Positions 10,481-22,245 of a DNA stretch of 64,000 nt are shown here, one piece after another; position 1 is the first letter of the stretch, and every line of letters starts with the position of its first letter. The DNA comes from Chrysogorgia sp. JL179-B06 (taxonomy: Eukaryota; Cnidaria; Anthozoa; Scleralcyonacea; Chrysogorgiidae). The notes below the pieces were generated by a model. That model made no database searches. It had not been told where the DNA came from and saw only the letters and a program-made list of their open reading frames with translations. Location: assembly GCA_035772405.1 (NCBI GenBank), contig JAYKKM010000056.1:1-64000 (forward strand), given 5' to 3'. The position numbers and the translations under genes were made by a program.

Positions 10481-11450
10481 AGCTTGATGCTGAAGTGACT
10501 GATGTGGGTGGTGCGTTAAACTGTCGAAATGTCTGAATGACATCGCATTTTGCAAGGTAGTCATAAATGCGGTGGACTGGAAAGCTGCTGCTCCCCAATC
10601 GACGTTACCAACGTTTCTGCTATTCGCCCCTCTCTGGCTGATGCATTTTCCTGTTCGGTTGACATAGCGCCGTTTTCTCGGACTCCAACAAACTCGTGTG
10701 CAAATCCTAACTTGTCCCCTTACAAAATTGGAAATATTTAAAACATTTAAATATGTTTAAAATATATTTCAAATTGGAACATATTTAAAACATGTTTAAA
10801 TATGTTTCAATACTCTCAGTTAAATTGGAAACATGTTTAAAACATGTTGCTCTATTTTTGTCAAAAGTTGGATATGTTTTAAACATGTCACTATGAGATA
10901 TGTTTTAAACATATTGCATCACTAAGACTTGGTCTTGCATTATTGAGTTCCATATGGCTAGCTGTCTTACTGTTTTAATTAAATCAATGTTTCGCATAAA
11001 TTGGTAGATATATCATTAAAATTTTTAAATCCAAATAAATAGTCCCTCCAATTACAGTAGATGCAACAACCTCGCGCATAAGCCAAAAAATAAGCTGATA
11101 TAAGTTTATAATGTATTAATATAACTGCAATCATTAATATATTAATACATGTAGTTCTTGTTGACATTATAAACTGAACTGGTAATGGTACACTATAATG
11201 CATGCTACACCAAGTATATGTCCGTGGTCATGTGACCATAGGTTTTAGGTTCGTTTGGCGGCTTTTTCTCTGAGATACTTACCTCCTTATCTTTACTCGT
11301 AGTCTACACCATGTAACTGTATATTGTATTAACGTTCCTATTTTGTTATTCGCATTATGAGCATAAATCAATAGGTTATAGGGCCCAGGAAACTCAATGT
11401 TGTCCTGAAGTGAGCGAAGCTTGTAAGATGCTCTCGTGAGTTTATTTGGT
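10481..11450. other. no gene seen; AT-rich repeats
   Basis: No coding region is convincing here. 10,728-10,915 is a cluster of degenerate copies of an ATATGTTTAAAACA-like word in both orientations. 11,220-11,450 could be the leader or LTR of the copia-like element that follows, but I see no second LTR or tRNA primer site. Confidence 0.5.
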
Positions 11451-11452
11451 AA

Positions 11453-11995
11453 GTGAAACTTTCAATCAAAATGGCGATGTCGTCGGAGTTTAATAACTTG
11501 TTGAAGATAACAAAGCTAAATGGTTCGAATTCCCGAACTTGGGCATTTAATATGCGGTTATACCTGGAGAGTTTTTATCTATTTGGACATACTGGTGGAT
11601 CAACTGAAGCTCCTGCTGAAGATTCTACTGCAGATGTGAAGAAAACCTTCGAATCGGCTGCGAAGAAAGCCTGGACATACATTTGTTTGGCCGTTGAGCC
11701 TGAGCAACAAATTCATGTTCGAGACAAAGTCAGACAAAGAAGCGTGGGATGCCATGAAGAGCCAATTTGCACGCGAGTCAATTCTCCAAAAGATCAGATT
11801 GCGACGGTAATATGTTAGAACACATCAATTATTTGAGGTCACTCCATGATCAACTGAAAGAAATGCATGTCAATATTGATGATAAGGAGTTAGCCATGAT
11901 GCTGTTGGCAAGCTTACCTGAGAATTTCAAGCCTCTGATTACTGCACTTGATGCTGTTGGGGAAGATAATCTGTCAAGGAATGCTCCTGAATGAT
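11453..11995 (+). pseudogene. Ty1/copia-type Gag (UBN2 family) fragment
   Basis: The first frame (11,453-11,818) starts with the copia Gag signature 'ITKLNGSNSRTWAFNMRLYL' and continues to 'LAVEPEQQIHVRD'. A second frame (11,767-11,994) carries 'LEHINYLRSLHDQLKEM' and 'LASLPENFKPLITALDA'. The frame break is at about 11,730-11,815, with probable loss of a few residues. The zinc knuckle, protease, integrase and RT that should follow are absent. The ATG at 11,471 is the more likely original start. Confidence 0.82.
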
Positions 11996-12593
11996 GCCGA
12001 CTCATGTTACATTCTGAACAAAACTATCAGAGAAATTTTGATGTGGTGTAATAACTAATATATATTTACTGTCACATTTTTGCATGCAGGTACAAACAAT
12101 AGTAAGCTACTGATTCACAGTAAAAATTAAACATTTGATCATAACATGATAATATTGATGACCGTAAATTGGTGTGTGACTCACGTTACGACAAAGTGAC
12201 ATGAGGTAACTCCAACCTAACAACTTTTGAATTTCTTCGGAAAGCATAGGAAGGAGAAACATACAATGTCTAACAAGTAACTGACTATATGTCAGGCAAA
12301 CTACCAACACAAATAAATGTTATATTTTGGATTACAATAGTAAGGATTGCTACATAATACACGTGACTCATGTTACATGACTCATGTTACGTATAAAGTA
12401 CATCTTAATATTTCAGTTCAGAATTGTTTCCAATAGCTTCTGAAACATGAACACTAATATCTGGGACAACCCAAGTGTCTCATCTTACTTTAACTTGAAT
12501 CAACAACAAATTATATGAAATAATATATTAAGCTATCATGGTAATGTACGAAAGTAAAATATGTACATATAACCTAACCATGATAATATGTGC
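11996..12593. other. no gene seen
   Basis: AT-rich sequence without a coding signal. The word GACTCATGTTAC or a close variant occurs near 11,999, 12,178, 12,363 and 12,377; it may mark a small decayed repeat. Confidence 0.4.
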
Positions 12594-14628
12594 TTAAAAG
12601 TCTGAAAACTGAAAGTGTCCACGAGAATTTACTACTTCTGGTGTATTTAACTTTCTCACAAACTTATCTTGTTGATAAAAAATTTCATCTGGAATTGTAG
12701 GCCACTTCCAGAATTTCCCAGCTTGCACCATCACTGACACCTGGATATCATCAGCCATAACGGACTTTACTTCACCAGGATATACTTTGCCTTCGTACTC
12801 ACAGCATACCAATCTCCAACTTCAATATGACAATGTTCCTCATTGGTCAAACTACTTCCACCAGCTTCATTTCCATTGTCTGATTCATTATCACATTGAG
12901 GCACGTCAGAATCTTCTGTAAGGCATGTCCAACGATCTTTTTCCACATTGTCAATCTTGATTGAATGGATTGCTGCAATGCCTGGGATCGGGCTTGCCGT
13001 TTCAAATACTCCCTTAGTATTGAGAGATGTGTTCCTCTCCTCAATATCTGATGTAGCCATCTCCACAACTTTTACATTACTAGACTCGTTGGCTGCGACA
13101 ACAAAGCTCTTCGCATCACTGACAATGTGCTTCCTCGTCTTTACAGCATTCCACACTTGACTGCATCACCTATGCCATCCATGGGTCCCTTCCCATGCGA
13201 GGTTGCAAAGAAGTTCCATGTAATCTGAATTTTGTGCTTGTCTTGGAGGGACTTCAGAGCAGCTACAATAAAGCGGTTTTTAAACTGCGAGGATGGGCCA
13301 TCCGACCAAATGGAAACTGTTTGGGTTGTAGATGGTATATTATCCAGCAGATAATCAATATAAGGCACTATTGTATCCTTGGAATGATTCAGATTGTCCG
13401 ATGCTATGACAATAGGATGAAGGACACCTGAGTGCCACAGTGCAGCAGTAAATAGACTGACCTGACTCTGCTTCCAATGTGCACTCTGAATCTCATCTTG
13501 AGAAACACACGTGTAGTTCTCAGAGAAGTCCACTTGAAGAAGGGCAGCATTAGACGATTCTGAGCCTGCATCCTCTCGCTCTTTGTTATAGGCTGCTGTC
13601 TGCATTCTTTTTGTAAAGCAGTGTGCCATGAACTGGGGATAATTGAGCATATATGGGTATACAGCTCTTCAGTGGTGCCCTCGGCCAAAACTTTCATAAG
13701 TGTACCACTACTGTCCTTCTTCCAGACATGCCAGCTGGCAGCACCGTTTTCTTCCAGTGGATAAGACTTACTAAAACCCTTACCATCTTTGCACTCTTCA
13801 CACTGGTTCATCCAGCACTCTCTTTTCACCGGATCACAGAGGCATGTTTGCGGCAACTCATGTGTATAAAGTGGCACACTTGGGAAGACTTTATGTAAAG
13901 CATTGACAGCATTTTTAAAGTTCTCATGGTATTTGCACAAGCATACATTGTGAGGTAGTTTGCTACTCAGTAGAACATGCTTTGGCCTGAGTTCGGCAAA
14001 TTTCCTTTTTCCAATTTTGTTCGGGTACAGATGAGGTGAGATGAAATGAAACTTTTTTTCCATTCTTGTCTCGGACTTTGATGACATCTTTTCTGCCAGG
14101 GGCCTGTCGACTAATGTCATCTCGTTGGTAGAAATCTTTAACCAGTTCAACTGTTTCGTCACTCAAAGCATCAGATCGACTTGGCGAGTCGTTTGTTGGT
14201 GATGTACTGCTGTCACCTACTTCACTTTGATACAGCTTTCGGTGGACCGCTTTTCTTCTTCTTGGAGACTTTGGTAGGGCTTTCGAAAGTGCTCTTTTAA
14301 CTCTCGCTGTTGCTCTAGCTAAAGCAATTGCACTACTGAATGGTGGCGTAGAATCAGCAACTGAACTTTCTTTTTCGTTTTTTAAAGCTTGACATTTTGC
14401 TACACGTTTCCTCGTAGCTGCTCTCTGTTCTCCTTGCACAATTTCCCGCCTTTGTTGAGATAACTTCTCTAACTGGTCTTTCTTTTTATCACGACTTTTC
14501 TGAACAATTTCACGATGATGATTTTTGTATTCCTCATACTTCCCTTCTTTTAACTTTTGGCGTCTTCTCCATTGCCTCTCAGCAGGAGTACGCGGCATTT
14601 TGTTCGTTCGACAACTATGATAAAGCAA
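12594..14628 (-). pseudogene. DDE-like transposon-derived protein, multiple frameshifts
   Basis: Five overlapping minus-strand frames read as one long protein. The N-terminus (from 14,598) is Lys/Arg-rich coiled coil. Next comes a Cys-rich block near 13,930-13,790 ('CLCKYHENF', 'CLCD', 'CWMNQCEEC'). A core at 13,650-13,141 has 'VDFSENY', 'SDGPSSQFKNR' and 'ATSHGKGPMDGIG'. The C-terminus (12,812-12,594) is a small beta-rich domain. Spacing of the Asp/Glu-containing motifs suggests a DDE nuclease. Frames change near 14,050, 13,640, 13,150 and 12,790. I recognise the family as a repeat common in cnidarians but cannot name the superfamily. Confidence 0.6.
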
Positions 14629-14877
14629 ATCAAATTATAAATTTAAACTTTCAAAAGCATTTATTTCCAAAATCATTTATCACAGCCTTAAGAATGAACA
14701 ATATAATTCATCAATATACACATCGAAACTAAAAACAACAGCAATAAGTATGGAAACAGCAATATTCATGTCAGATTGCAAAGGATTAAATGATTACCTT
14801 GTATTTTCTTTAACTTTTCCACCATAACAGTTAGGGCCAGAACACAACAAAGATCCAAAATTTGAACAAACATCTGG

Positions 14878-16139
14878 AGCCGCAATGGGATCCCCTCTGT
14901 CTCCTATTATGGCCAACTTGTATATGGAAGAGTTTGAGAAGAAAGCCCTGGAAACTGCTTCCCACAAACCAGGAGTGTGGAAAAGATATGTCGATGACAC
15001 CTTTATGACATGGTCACACGGTCTAAATCAGCTTTCCAACTTCCTCAATCACCTAAACTCCATCCATCCATCCAGTTCACCATGGAGATCCAAAACGAAG
15101 AAAGATCAATATCGTTTCTGGATGTGTTGGTATCCATCAGACCAAATGGTACTTTGGGCCACACCGTATACCGGAAGCCAACCCACACGGACCGATACCT
15201 GAATTATGCTTCTTTCCATCCACGCATAAAATCCTCAGTTGGCAAATCTCTTTTCAATCGAGCAAGAGCAGTTTGCGATGTGGATCATCTTCAAGATGAA
15301 CTTGATCATCTACACACTGTTCTTACTAGAAACGGTTTTCCTCGGCCAGCCATCCAAGAATGTTGGGGGAACCTAGACGCAATCCAACAGACAACGAAAT
15401 ACCATCCTCTTCAGTATGTCTTCCATATATTGGACCAGCTTCACACAAGATAGAGAGGATACTTTCTCTTGCTGGTCTAAAGGTATATTCACAGTAGTCA
15501 TCAGAAACTCTACCAACACTTATACACGCATAAGGACAAAACCGATGGATCCTTAAAGCCTGGTGTCTACCGCATCCCTTGCGAATGTGGCCCAAATTAC
15601 ATTGGTGAGACTGGAAGGAATTTAGCTACATGCCTGAAGGAGCACAAGTCCTGCTGTTCTAAATTTCAGACCGATAAATCAGCAGTGGCTAAGCACTCGT
15701 TGGAACAAGATCATAGAATAAAGTGGGGAGAAGCATCACTCATAGCCAACGAGAAAAACTATTTTTCGAGACGTGTGAGAGAATCGATAGAAATATGTAA
15801 AGCGGAAACTATGGAACAAGAAGGTCAACCACTAAATAACACTTGGCAAGCCCTTTTAGTACATAAGTAACCTTTAAGAACGTGTTTCGAAAGAACTAAT
15901 TGATTAAGTAACACTTGAGAATTTGTTTCGAACTAATTGTAATTTTATTACTAATTTTAATTTGATTACGTAATTCTTGCACGCGCGCGCGCTTTACCGT
16001 TAATTACCGTTGAGTTAACATTTACAAATGTCGTATAATATGACGTGAGCCAACACTCACTTCTTTAGTTTGCTCTGATGAAGTCTCGAGTCCTACGAGA
16101 CGAAAGCTCAGCTAATAAAATTATCTACATGGTGTTTCC
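14878..16139 (+). mobile_element. 5'-truncated Penelope-like element (RT + GIY-YIG)
   Basis: The frame from 14,885 begins inside the RT ('GSPLSPIMANLYMEEFE') and has the active site 'KRYVDDTF' near 14,985. The following frame (15,010-15,453) has 'ISFLDVLV' and 'YRKPTHTDRYLNY'. A GIY-YIG endonuclease is at about 15,560-15,867 ('GVYRIPCECGPNYIGETGRN'). Frames change near 15,060-15,110 and again near 15,450-15,560. The 3' tail at 16,077-16,111 has the GATGAAGTCTCGAG...CGAAAGCTC motif typical of Penelope-like ends. Everything upstream of the RT core is missing. Confidence 0.9.
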
Positions 16140-16215
16140 ACAAATGTTTTAATAATTAAAACATTATTTATTAAATTGTCGACAAAAGTTTGATCATGAT
16201 TTTTCCCACAGAAGT

Positions 16216-16788
16216 TTATAACATATATGATAAACAAGATAAAACATATTTAAACTTACCATAAGCTCGTCTTCGACATACCGCACATGGAGCCAACTCG
16301 GCCTCGTACGGCGTACCCGGCTGTTTTACCCCGTACGCGACGCTCTTGGAAGTTGTCCTAAGCGCGCGGAGGTTTTTGGGAAGTACGCGACCAACGTGAC
16401 GGCCCAACTCGACGGCCCAACTCGCAACTCGCAACATAGCCGACCTCCTTCTTTGCACAAGAGAATGTTTAAAAATGGAAGCTTGTTTGTACTTTTTTTC
16501 CATTGTGAATTTTATCTTTGGATGTGGATTGTTAAGTAACTGGTGAAAATCCAATAATTGTTTCTCTGATTTATTCCAAAACAGAAAACAATCGACGAAA
16601 AAAATCTTATAAACATCTTGATCCCATATTGTTCTGCAGTATTTGGTATAGAGATGCTTTTCCAAATATCCCATAAGAGTTGCATACCATCTCAAGTTCA
16701 AGTTGACTGAACTCAAATTATTATTCATGCACCATCTACTGTCAACAACATTTGTTATGATTCTGGACAGATTATTGCTCTTTGTCAA
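16216..16788 (-). pseudogene. Penelope-like RT fragment joined to unrelated sequence
   Basis: A 190-codon open frame is a chimera. Its first two-thirds (16,788-16,450) resembles a Penelope-type RT around the active site: 'FFVDCFLFWNKSEKQLLDFH', then 'HPKIKFTME'. The second catalytic Asp is replaced by Cys (VDC), so it would be dead. The rest (16,440-16,216) is GC-rich and does not match the RT. The preceding element lies in the opposite orientation. Confidence 0.6.
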
Positions 16789-17270
16789 TATGCCAGTAGC
16801 CTTCTGTTATTACTACCATATTTTATCTAAAAGAACTTAGTATGTTCAGAGGGAAGATCGATGTGAAAAGAAAAGGATAAAATCTAGAATAACTCAACAA
16901 ATAGAAGGCAAGGATTATGCTAATTTCTGTCATCATCCTGGCCAATAACCTTATCTCTGTCTCTCATTGAAATTGATAATAACTTTGCGCCCCCTCTCCA
17001 TTCCTCTTGCACAAGGGTGGGTTAGGATAAATAGTTAGGAAAACTAATTGTGATAAAAACTAAAAATAAATAGCTAAGGTTAATTGATTGGGGGTACTGA
17101 GGTAATAGAATAAATTGTCGATGTTGTGAAGCGCATTTGACCATATACACATGCTAATTTGCGCCATATAAATAGTAAACATTATTAGGTTATTATTTTA
17201 CTGTCTAATGCCAGATTATTTTACTCTATCTAACGCCATACGATTTTACACGTCAAGCGGAGAAGTAATA
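16789..17270. other. no gene seen
   Basis: AT-rich sequence with no coding or repeat structure that I can support. Confidence 0.4.
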
Positions 17271-17388
17271 GATCAAACACGAGTTTGAGTGTTTCATCAG
17301 GGGTTCCAAACACGAGAAAACAAATGAAATTTATTGTTTTCAAGTGTTTGGAGTCCCCTGATGAAACACGACAAACGAGTGTTTGATC
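17271..17388. repeat. foldback repeat
   Basis: Two arms of about 54 bases, each starting GATCAAACAC at its outer end and containing GTGTTTCATCAGGGG, are inverted around a 10-base spacer. A TTTCATCAGG core also occurs in the repeats at 17.7 kb and 63.5 kb. Confidence 0.8.
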
Positions 17389-17559
17389 TAGCTTCTCAAA
17401 CGAGTATTCCTTTAGCGATTTGCTCCCATAGCGATTTTATTTTAATATGTAGATTAAGAAATGTGATCCAGTTCACTAGGAAGTTTCCTACAGGTTTTCA
17501 TTGGGTATCAAAAACTCATGCATGTGATGCGGTATACGTTCATGGATTTGCTATGATAA

Positions 17560-17619
17560 TTCATGAATTATTAATGAGTTTGAGAAATATGTATCTCAAA
17601 CTCATTAATAATTCATGAG
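17560..17619. repeat. hairpin of about 25-bp arms
   Basis: ATTATTAATGAGTTTGAGA is followed after 8 bases by its reverse complement; the outer part of the arms also contains ATTCATGA. Confidence 0.75.
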
Positions 17620-17694
17620 CCGAAAACAAAGGAAATCAGCACCGAGACGTTGTTTGGATATCGGAGGAAGAAAATACATAAATTAAGACAACTT

Positions 17695-17805
17695 TCACCT
17701 CGATTTTCTCTTAAAATACTGATTTGCTTGAGATGTAATATGAAACACTTGGAAGAGTGTTTCATCAGGATATCCAAACACCTCGAAGTTTGTTAAAAAA
17801 CCTCG
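17695..17805. repeat. dispersed repeat, second copy at 63.4 kb
   Basis: About 105 bp starting ACCTCGATTTTCTC and including GAGTGTTTCATCAGGATATC are shared, same orientation, with 63,438-63,540. Both contain short inverted words, so this may be a small foldback family. Confidence 0.75.
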
Positions 17806-17822
17806 ACTTCGATTACATCTAC

Positions 17823-18074
17823 TCACGTTTTCCCAAACGTAGGGGAGTTTAAAATTGCATGATCCATCAAGTCTTTGAATGTGTCAAAATCCACGTTGTC
17901 TTCACCTTTGTGAACAGGCAGAAACAACACATTAGCACAGGTATTGCTCCTTGGACGAACGTCATCCCAAAACTGAATTGTTGCCTTCGGTCGGAATCCC
18001 AAAGGCGGTAGTTCATCGGCACCAGTAGCAAATACTAGAATAGCAGTTAAGCTGTCACAGAGAATCTTGAATTT
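17823..18074 (-). pseudogene. HECT-domain C-lobe fragment (G2E3-like E3 ligase)
   Basis: Read 18,074 to the TGA at 17,823-17,825, the frame gives an 83-residue C-terminal HECT lobe. It contains 'FATGADELPPLGFRPKATI', then the catalytic Cys in 'NTCANVLFLPVHKG', and ends in 'AILNSPTFGK'. In HECT ligases this Cys carries ubiquitin as a thioester. Upstream in the same frame there is a stop within about 20 bases, and a CAG at 18,076-18,078 could be a splice acceptor. No other exon of the ligase is visible nearby. It could be the last exon of a real gene or an isolated relic. Confidence 0.65.
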
Positions 18075-18445
18075 TCTGAAGATGGTTCACCTTCTGCAAA
18101 TGCAAACGAAATCAGGAAGCTGTAATTTATTTATTATTGTATAAGGTGTTGGAATAAAGCAGAAGTATGGAATTTGGCAGACAGAAGGGGACTGTGAATA
18201 AATATTGTAGCAGCTTTATGAAAAGTAATTTTGTTCTTGACAATTTTATGCGAGTCAATAGGTCTGTGACCAAGCTCAAATACTGTACAGTAAATATACT
18301 GTATTCATTTTTAAAGGCAAGAACTTACTGTCTTACATGTAACTTTGTTTTCAATTAACTCTTACGGTATGGGGCTGGTTGAAGGGAATATAAGTTGTTG
18401 ACGTTGTGTAGATTGTGAGCTAAGGAGCGTATAGCTGTAAGACTA

Positions 18446-18712
18446 CAATCTTGGACAAAAGTATTGGGACACGACAACACATTCTTCACTTAAACTTTAA
18501 TTCTGCTTCAGCGGGTTCTGCTTCAACGATGCCTAGCAACCCCTCCTCCCTTTCAATGTTGTTCACTGTATCAAATATAATTTATTTTCACGTATATTTG
18601 CCATTTATATCGTCAACATTGATTAGGGGGAGGGGTTTTGGTGCTACATGTAAATGTTTGCGTAAACATGAACATGCGCGTGGCGTGTCCCAATGACTTT
18701 TGTCCAAGATTG
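18446..18712. mobile_element. Tc1/mariner-type MITE
   Basis: 267 bp with inverted ends CAATCTTGGACAAAAGTxTT, each bordered by TA (18,444-18,445 and 18,713-18,714), the Tc1/mariner target duplication. No transposase inside. Confidence 0.8.
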
Positions 18713-18714
18713 TA

Positions 18715-19160
18715 GGTATGATATAAACATATTACCTTCAACTTCTTGTAAATAATCGTGCCAATACATTACGACCAGTTCCTCTAGATCTCTTATTGTG
18801 CAACCTACGGTCACTTCTGAAAAGACTGGGTAACAAGTACGATCGTACTACTGGAACTGACCGAGTTTGTATGTCGCACAAATCATGAACATCTCGTTAA
18901 AGGTTCGAAATTGCGAATTAACAAATAATCGAAGTTGCTGCACGTTTCGTAGTATGATATTCTCATTTCTAATTATTATCACTTAAATATTATTTACTAG
19001 GTTACCTATAGGTAGCGAATGCTGCCTTTTTGGGGCAATGTCAATGTGCAAAAATATGCATGCCCCAGCTTAAATTATGCAGCGTTTAAAAAGAACTTTG
19101 TTTAAATTGTTCTCTTTGTTCGGACCACACAAGGGGACAAAGATAAAACATGCTGACTTG
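18715..19160. other. no gene seen
   Basis: No coding region or clear repeat structure in this stretch. Confidence 0.4.
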
Positions 19161-19500
19161 ATCTGTGGGTGATCATAGCAGGTTATTGGCCAATCAAATC
19201 GCTTGTACTTGCAATGGACAAGGCAAAAAAGAGAAATAAGCAACCCCAGAGGAGCAAATGGAAGCAAAATGTTGTGAAGAGCAAGCGTCTCAGGTGTGCC
19301 TTACACAAACAAGAAGGGTCAATTTCAAAGGACAAAAAACACTCGGGGCTCCTTGCACTTCTACATATTGCCAGAAATCTAAGCTTCGCAGTTGCCAGTC
19401 AATCACTGCAGATCAAAGAGAGTGGATCTTTAACAAGTTCTGGTCCATGGAATCTTGGGGTGAAAGACACTCATATATGCAGCTATAACTTAGCTTAAAC
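19160..19500 (+). pseudogene. N-terminal fragment of a repeat-family protein
   Basis: Two overlapping frames read in series: 'MDKAKKRNKQ...VVKSKRLR' from 19,213, then 'CTSTYCQKSKLRSCQSI' and 'REWIFNKFWSMESWGER' in the other frame to 19,488. The Cys-rich stretch followed by 'IFNKFWSM' resembles the N-terminal region of transposon-derived proteins abundant in cnidarians. The core is absent. Superfamily not assigned. Confidence 0.45.
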
Positions 19501-19504
19501 GTGT

Positions 19505-20340
19505 TGCGGTTTAGTATCTGATGCAAGGGATGGCTTTGCGGGAAGCATTCGTCTATGGCTTGAAGAAATTTGTGCCCAATGATCGTTGCAACATTGGCGC
19601 TATAGGGTGGGTTGAACCATATAACGCTTCTCCTTCTAGGGCGCTTTGGTTTTGGAGGTTGAGGGTTGTATTTTAGTGGGTAATTGTAACCACTTTTCTG
19701 CAGGGCTTCTTGATAGGGTGGAATATCCGAGTCAAATGATTGCTTATCCGAGGATATATTGGATAGCCGTCTATTGATTGCCTCTGGTATGTTGCGGAGT
19801 ATTGATGATGGATGGTTGCTTTGTCAGTTTATGTATTGTGGGACGTTTCCAGGTTTCATATACGGTTTGTAAGAGGCGGATTTTAGATCAAGTGTAATAT
19901 CAAGATAGTTGACACATTTCTTGTTGCTTCGATGGTGATGCTTAGCTGTGGTCGCTGAATGTCTTACAAATGTGTTTCTTAATATTCTCAATCTCTCTCG
20001 GCGTTTTATTAAACGCTGCAAGACCGTCATCTCTGTACAGACCGATATCGTTGTCGTACTCTGTTGTCAATTTCGATAGTATGTAGGAGCCTACTAGCTC
20101 ACACGTTTATGCGCCGTCGAAGCTGCCCATGGTCACGTCGAAGAGAGAGTTTGATGTTTTCTTGCACCAGGTTGAGTTTCCGTTGAAAAGGAGGGATTTC
20201 TTTGCCTGAATAATGATGTGTTTCTCATTTTGGGTTATCTCGTCGTATTGGGTGGCGAATGTTAGGGCTTGTTTTTGCAACTCTTCCGATATGGATGGTA
20301 AAAATCTACGACATCAAAACTAATGAATGAGCGGGTGGAT
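19505..20340 (-). pseudogene. Penelope-related reverse transcriptase fragment
   Basis: On the minus strand the order is an RT active site '[12 protein letters not shown]' (near 20,030), 'VNYLDITLDL', 'YKPYMKPGNVPQYIN', then 'INRRLSNISSD', 'YQEALQKSGY' and 'IWFNPPYSANVATIIGHKFL', ending near 'FKLSYSCMSN'. This architecture belongs to RTs of the wider Penelope-like group. Several frame changes are needed. The endonuclease is not seen downstream. Confidence 0.7.
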
Positions 20341-20393
20341 TTGTCTGTCATGTTGTCGAACCACTATATATATATATATATACATATATGTAG

Positions 20394-20465
20394 TATTTAA
20401 AACACTCGAGCGCGCAGCGCGAGCATTTTAGATATGATAAAACGCGAGTTCGAGTGTTTTAAATA
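20394..20465. repeat. short foldback next to an AT microsatellite
   Basis: TATTTAAAACACTCGA and its inverted copy bracket a GC-rich centre. (TA)n lies just upstream at 20,354-20,390. Confidence 0.7.
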
Positions 20466-21985
20466 GCTTCAAAATCAATTGTAATCACTAGGGAGTGTAC
20501 TGGTTTCTATTAGAGGTAAATTGGGTTGATTTAGAACAATGTAAATCGATTTGTTTTGATTCGCATACTTGGTATGCAAATATGGTCTTTGAGTTGATGT
20601 ATAAAATGCAAATTAGCAGGAATTTTATATAAAGTTCGTAGAGACTTTATATAATGTTCATGCTGATTAGTATTCATGGCTTTTATCAGGTCATGGCTTT
20701 TATCAGGTATAAAAGCCTTGCGCGTGACTAAATACGGAAATGTGATTGGACAATTTGGTTAATGAATATTAATGAGTTTTTGAAATACATATACACACAT
20801 ACATATACACACACACACGTGATATCTGTATGTAAAACTACCCGACACGTACATTGTAGACAACGTTTCCTCCAATGCCATCCGTAGGTGATCTTGGTAA
20901 AGGACGTCTTCCCTATGGTTAAAGCATTTATATCGTATTCAGTATCGCGAATTGTAACACGATGGAGACGATTTACTTTTTCAGTCTTCATGAGGGATGT
21001 AAGGCTCGAAATAATTCATCGGACAAAATTTACCAATATACATAATAATAAAGCCAATATCATATGAGAACGCAAGTTATCGCATGTTTTTGTCATTGCG
21101 CGTGAGCTTGCAACGTTTTGTAGTTCATTTCATCTTGCATCAAACATGTATCAACACAAGTTATAGTAAGATATAATTTTTTTTAATTTTGCTTCTTGAG
21201 TCATGCATAAGTACACGTAACGATTTTCATTGGCCGATCTTTAAAGTGCCCCTGTGATCAAATTTTTGTTATCCCAAATTTTTACATATTTTTAAAGAAC
21301 ATGGTGTTCTTACTTAACATGCGAAATTTCAAGCAATTTTTCTCTTTCACCTCTAGCTTGTGATGGACATATTTTTTGAAAAGCTTTCCCTTTCTCCAGG
21401 AATGCTTGTTAGAAATGTGGTTGACTATGGATCCCAGCTAGCACAATCACGTTGTCAGAACGTTGCTGGAACGTTCGGCGAACGTTCCAAACACGTTGCG
21501 ATCTTAAGTTCTGGAGACGTTTTTTTGTGGACTCCCACGAACGGCTTATTAACGTTGAGAATAACGTTAGAATCGACGCTCTCAGGACGTTCCTACAACT
21601 TTAAATTAAACCATCGCTGCTCGTTTATGGCATCATCTTACATTTATATCGTGTTACTTAAAACGCGCGCCAAGCTTGCAGAATTATGAATTATTCCTCA
21701 CATTAGGCGCGTCAATTGACTATCATTCCTAAAACACACATGACAACGTGAATATTCAAGTGAACAACAATCTGTATTTTAGGAAAACTTAGAACTACAA
21801 CATTTCTTAACTACCAGGAATAAGGATAAATTATACAAATAGTAATATAAAATGGTAATAGGAAAAGGTAATATATTTACATAAAGTGCTTGACGATTTT
21901 CACGCAACATATATTTAGTATTATCGTCGTTTATGGGTAAACCATGTTACGTAATATCATAAATCGATTCGTAAGCGATCGGACA
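20466..21985. other. no gene seen; one GAACGTT-rich patch
   Basis: About 1.5 kb without supported coding. 21,430-21,600 contains many copies of the palindromic word AACGTT, often as GAACGTTC, in both phases. A short direct repeat of TCATGGCTTTTATCAGGT sits near 20,675-20,710. Confidence 0.45.
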
Positions 21986-21987
21986 TC

Positions 21988-22129
21988 AGCGAACTCAAAT
22001 TCATTGTGATAATATCGGAAGTTATATAGACTCTAGAACTGAATATCACTAATTCTCAAAGTATTAGCGATTATCATACTCAGTTCTAGTTTTTACTTTC
22101 AGCGGTTTCATAGTGAATTTGAGTTCGCT
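21988..22129. repeat. foldback repeat
   Basis: AGCGAACTCAAATTCA at the left is inverted at 22,114-22,129; an inner pair built on CTAGAACTGA also folds. Total about 142 bp. Confidence 0.75.
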
Positions 22130-22245
22130 TTACCATAGTGACGTACATGTAAAAGCAAATAGTTGTTGGAAACTGAATGAGCTATAATATAAGCTAAAAT
22201 CTAAAAGATATGACTCAAAAGGACCTTTATAGATCAAGTCATTTT

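Noticed and set aside
11220..11450. 5' LTR of the copia-like element
   Set aside because: No matching second LTR, primer-binding site or clear TG...CA ends could be established.
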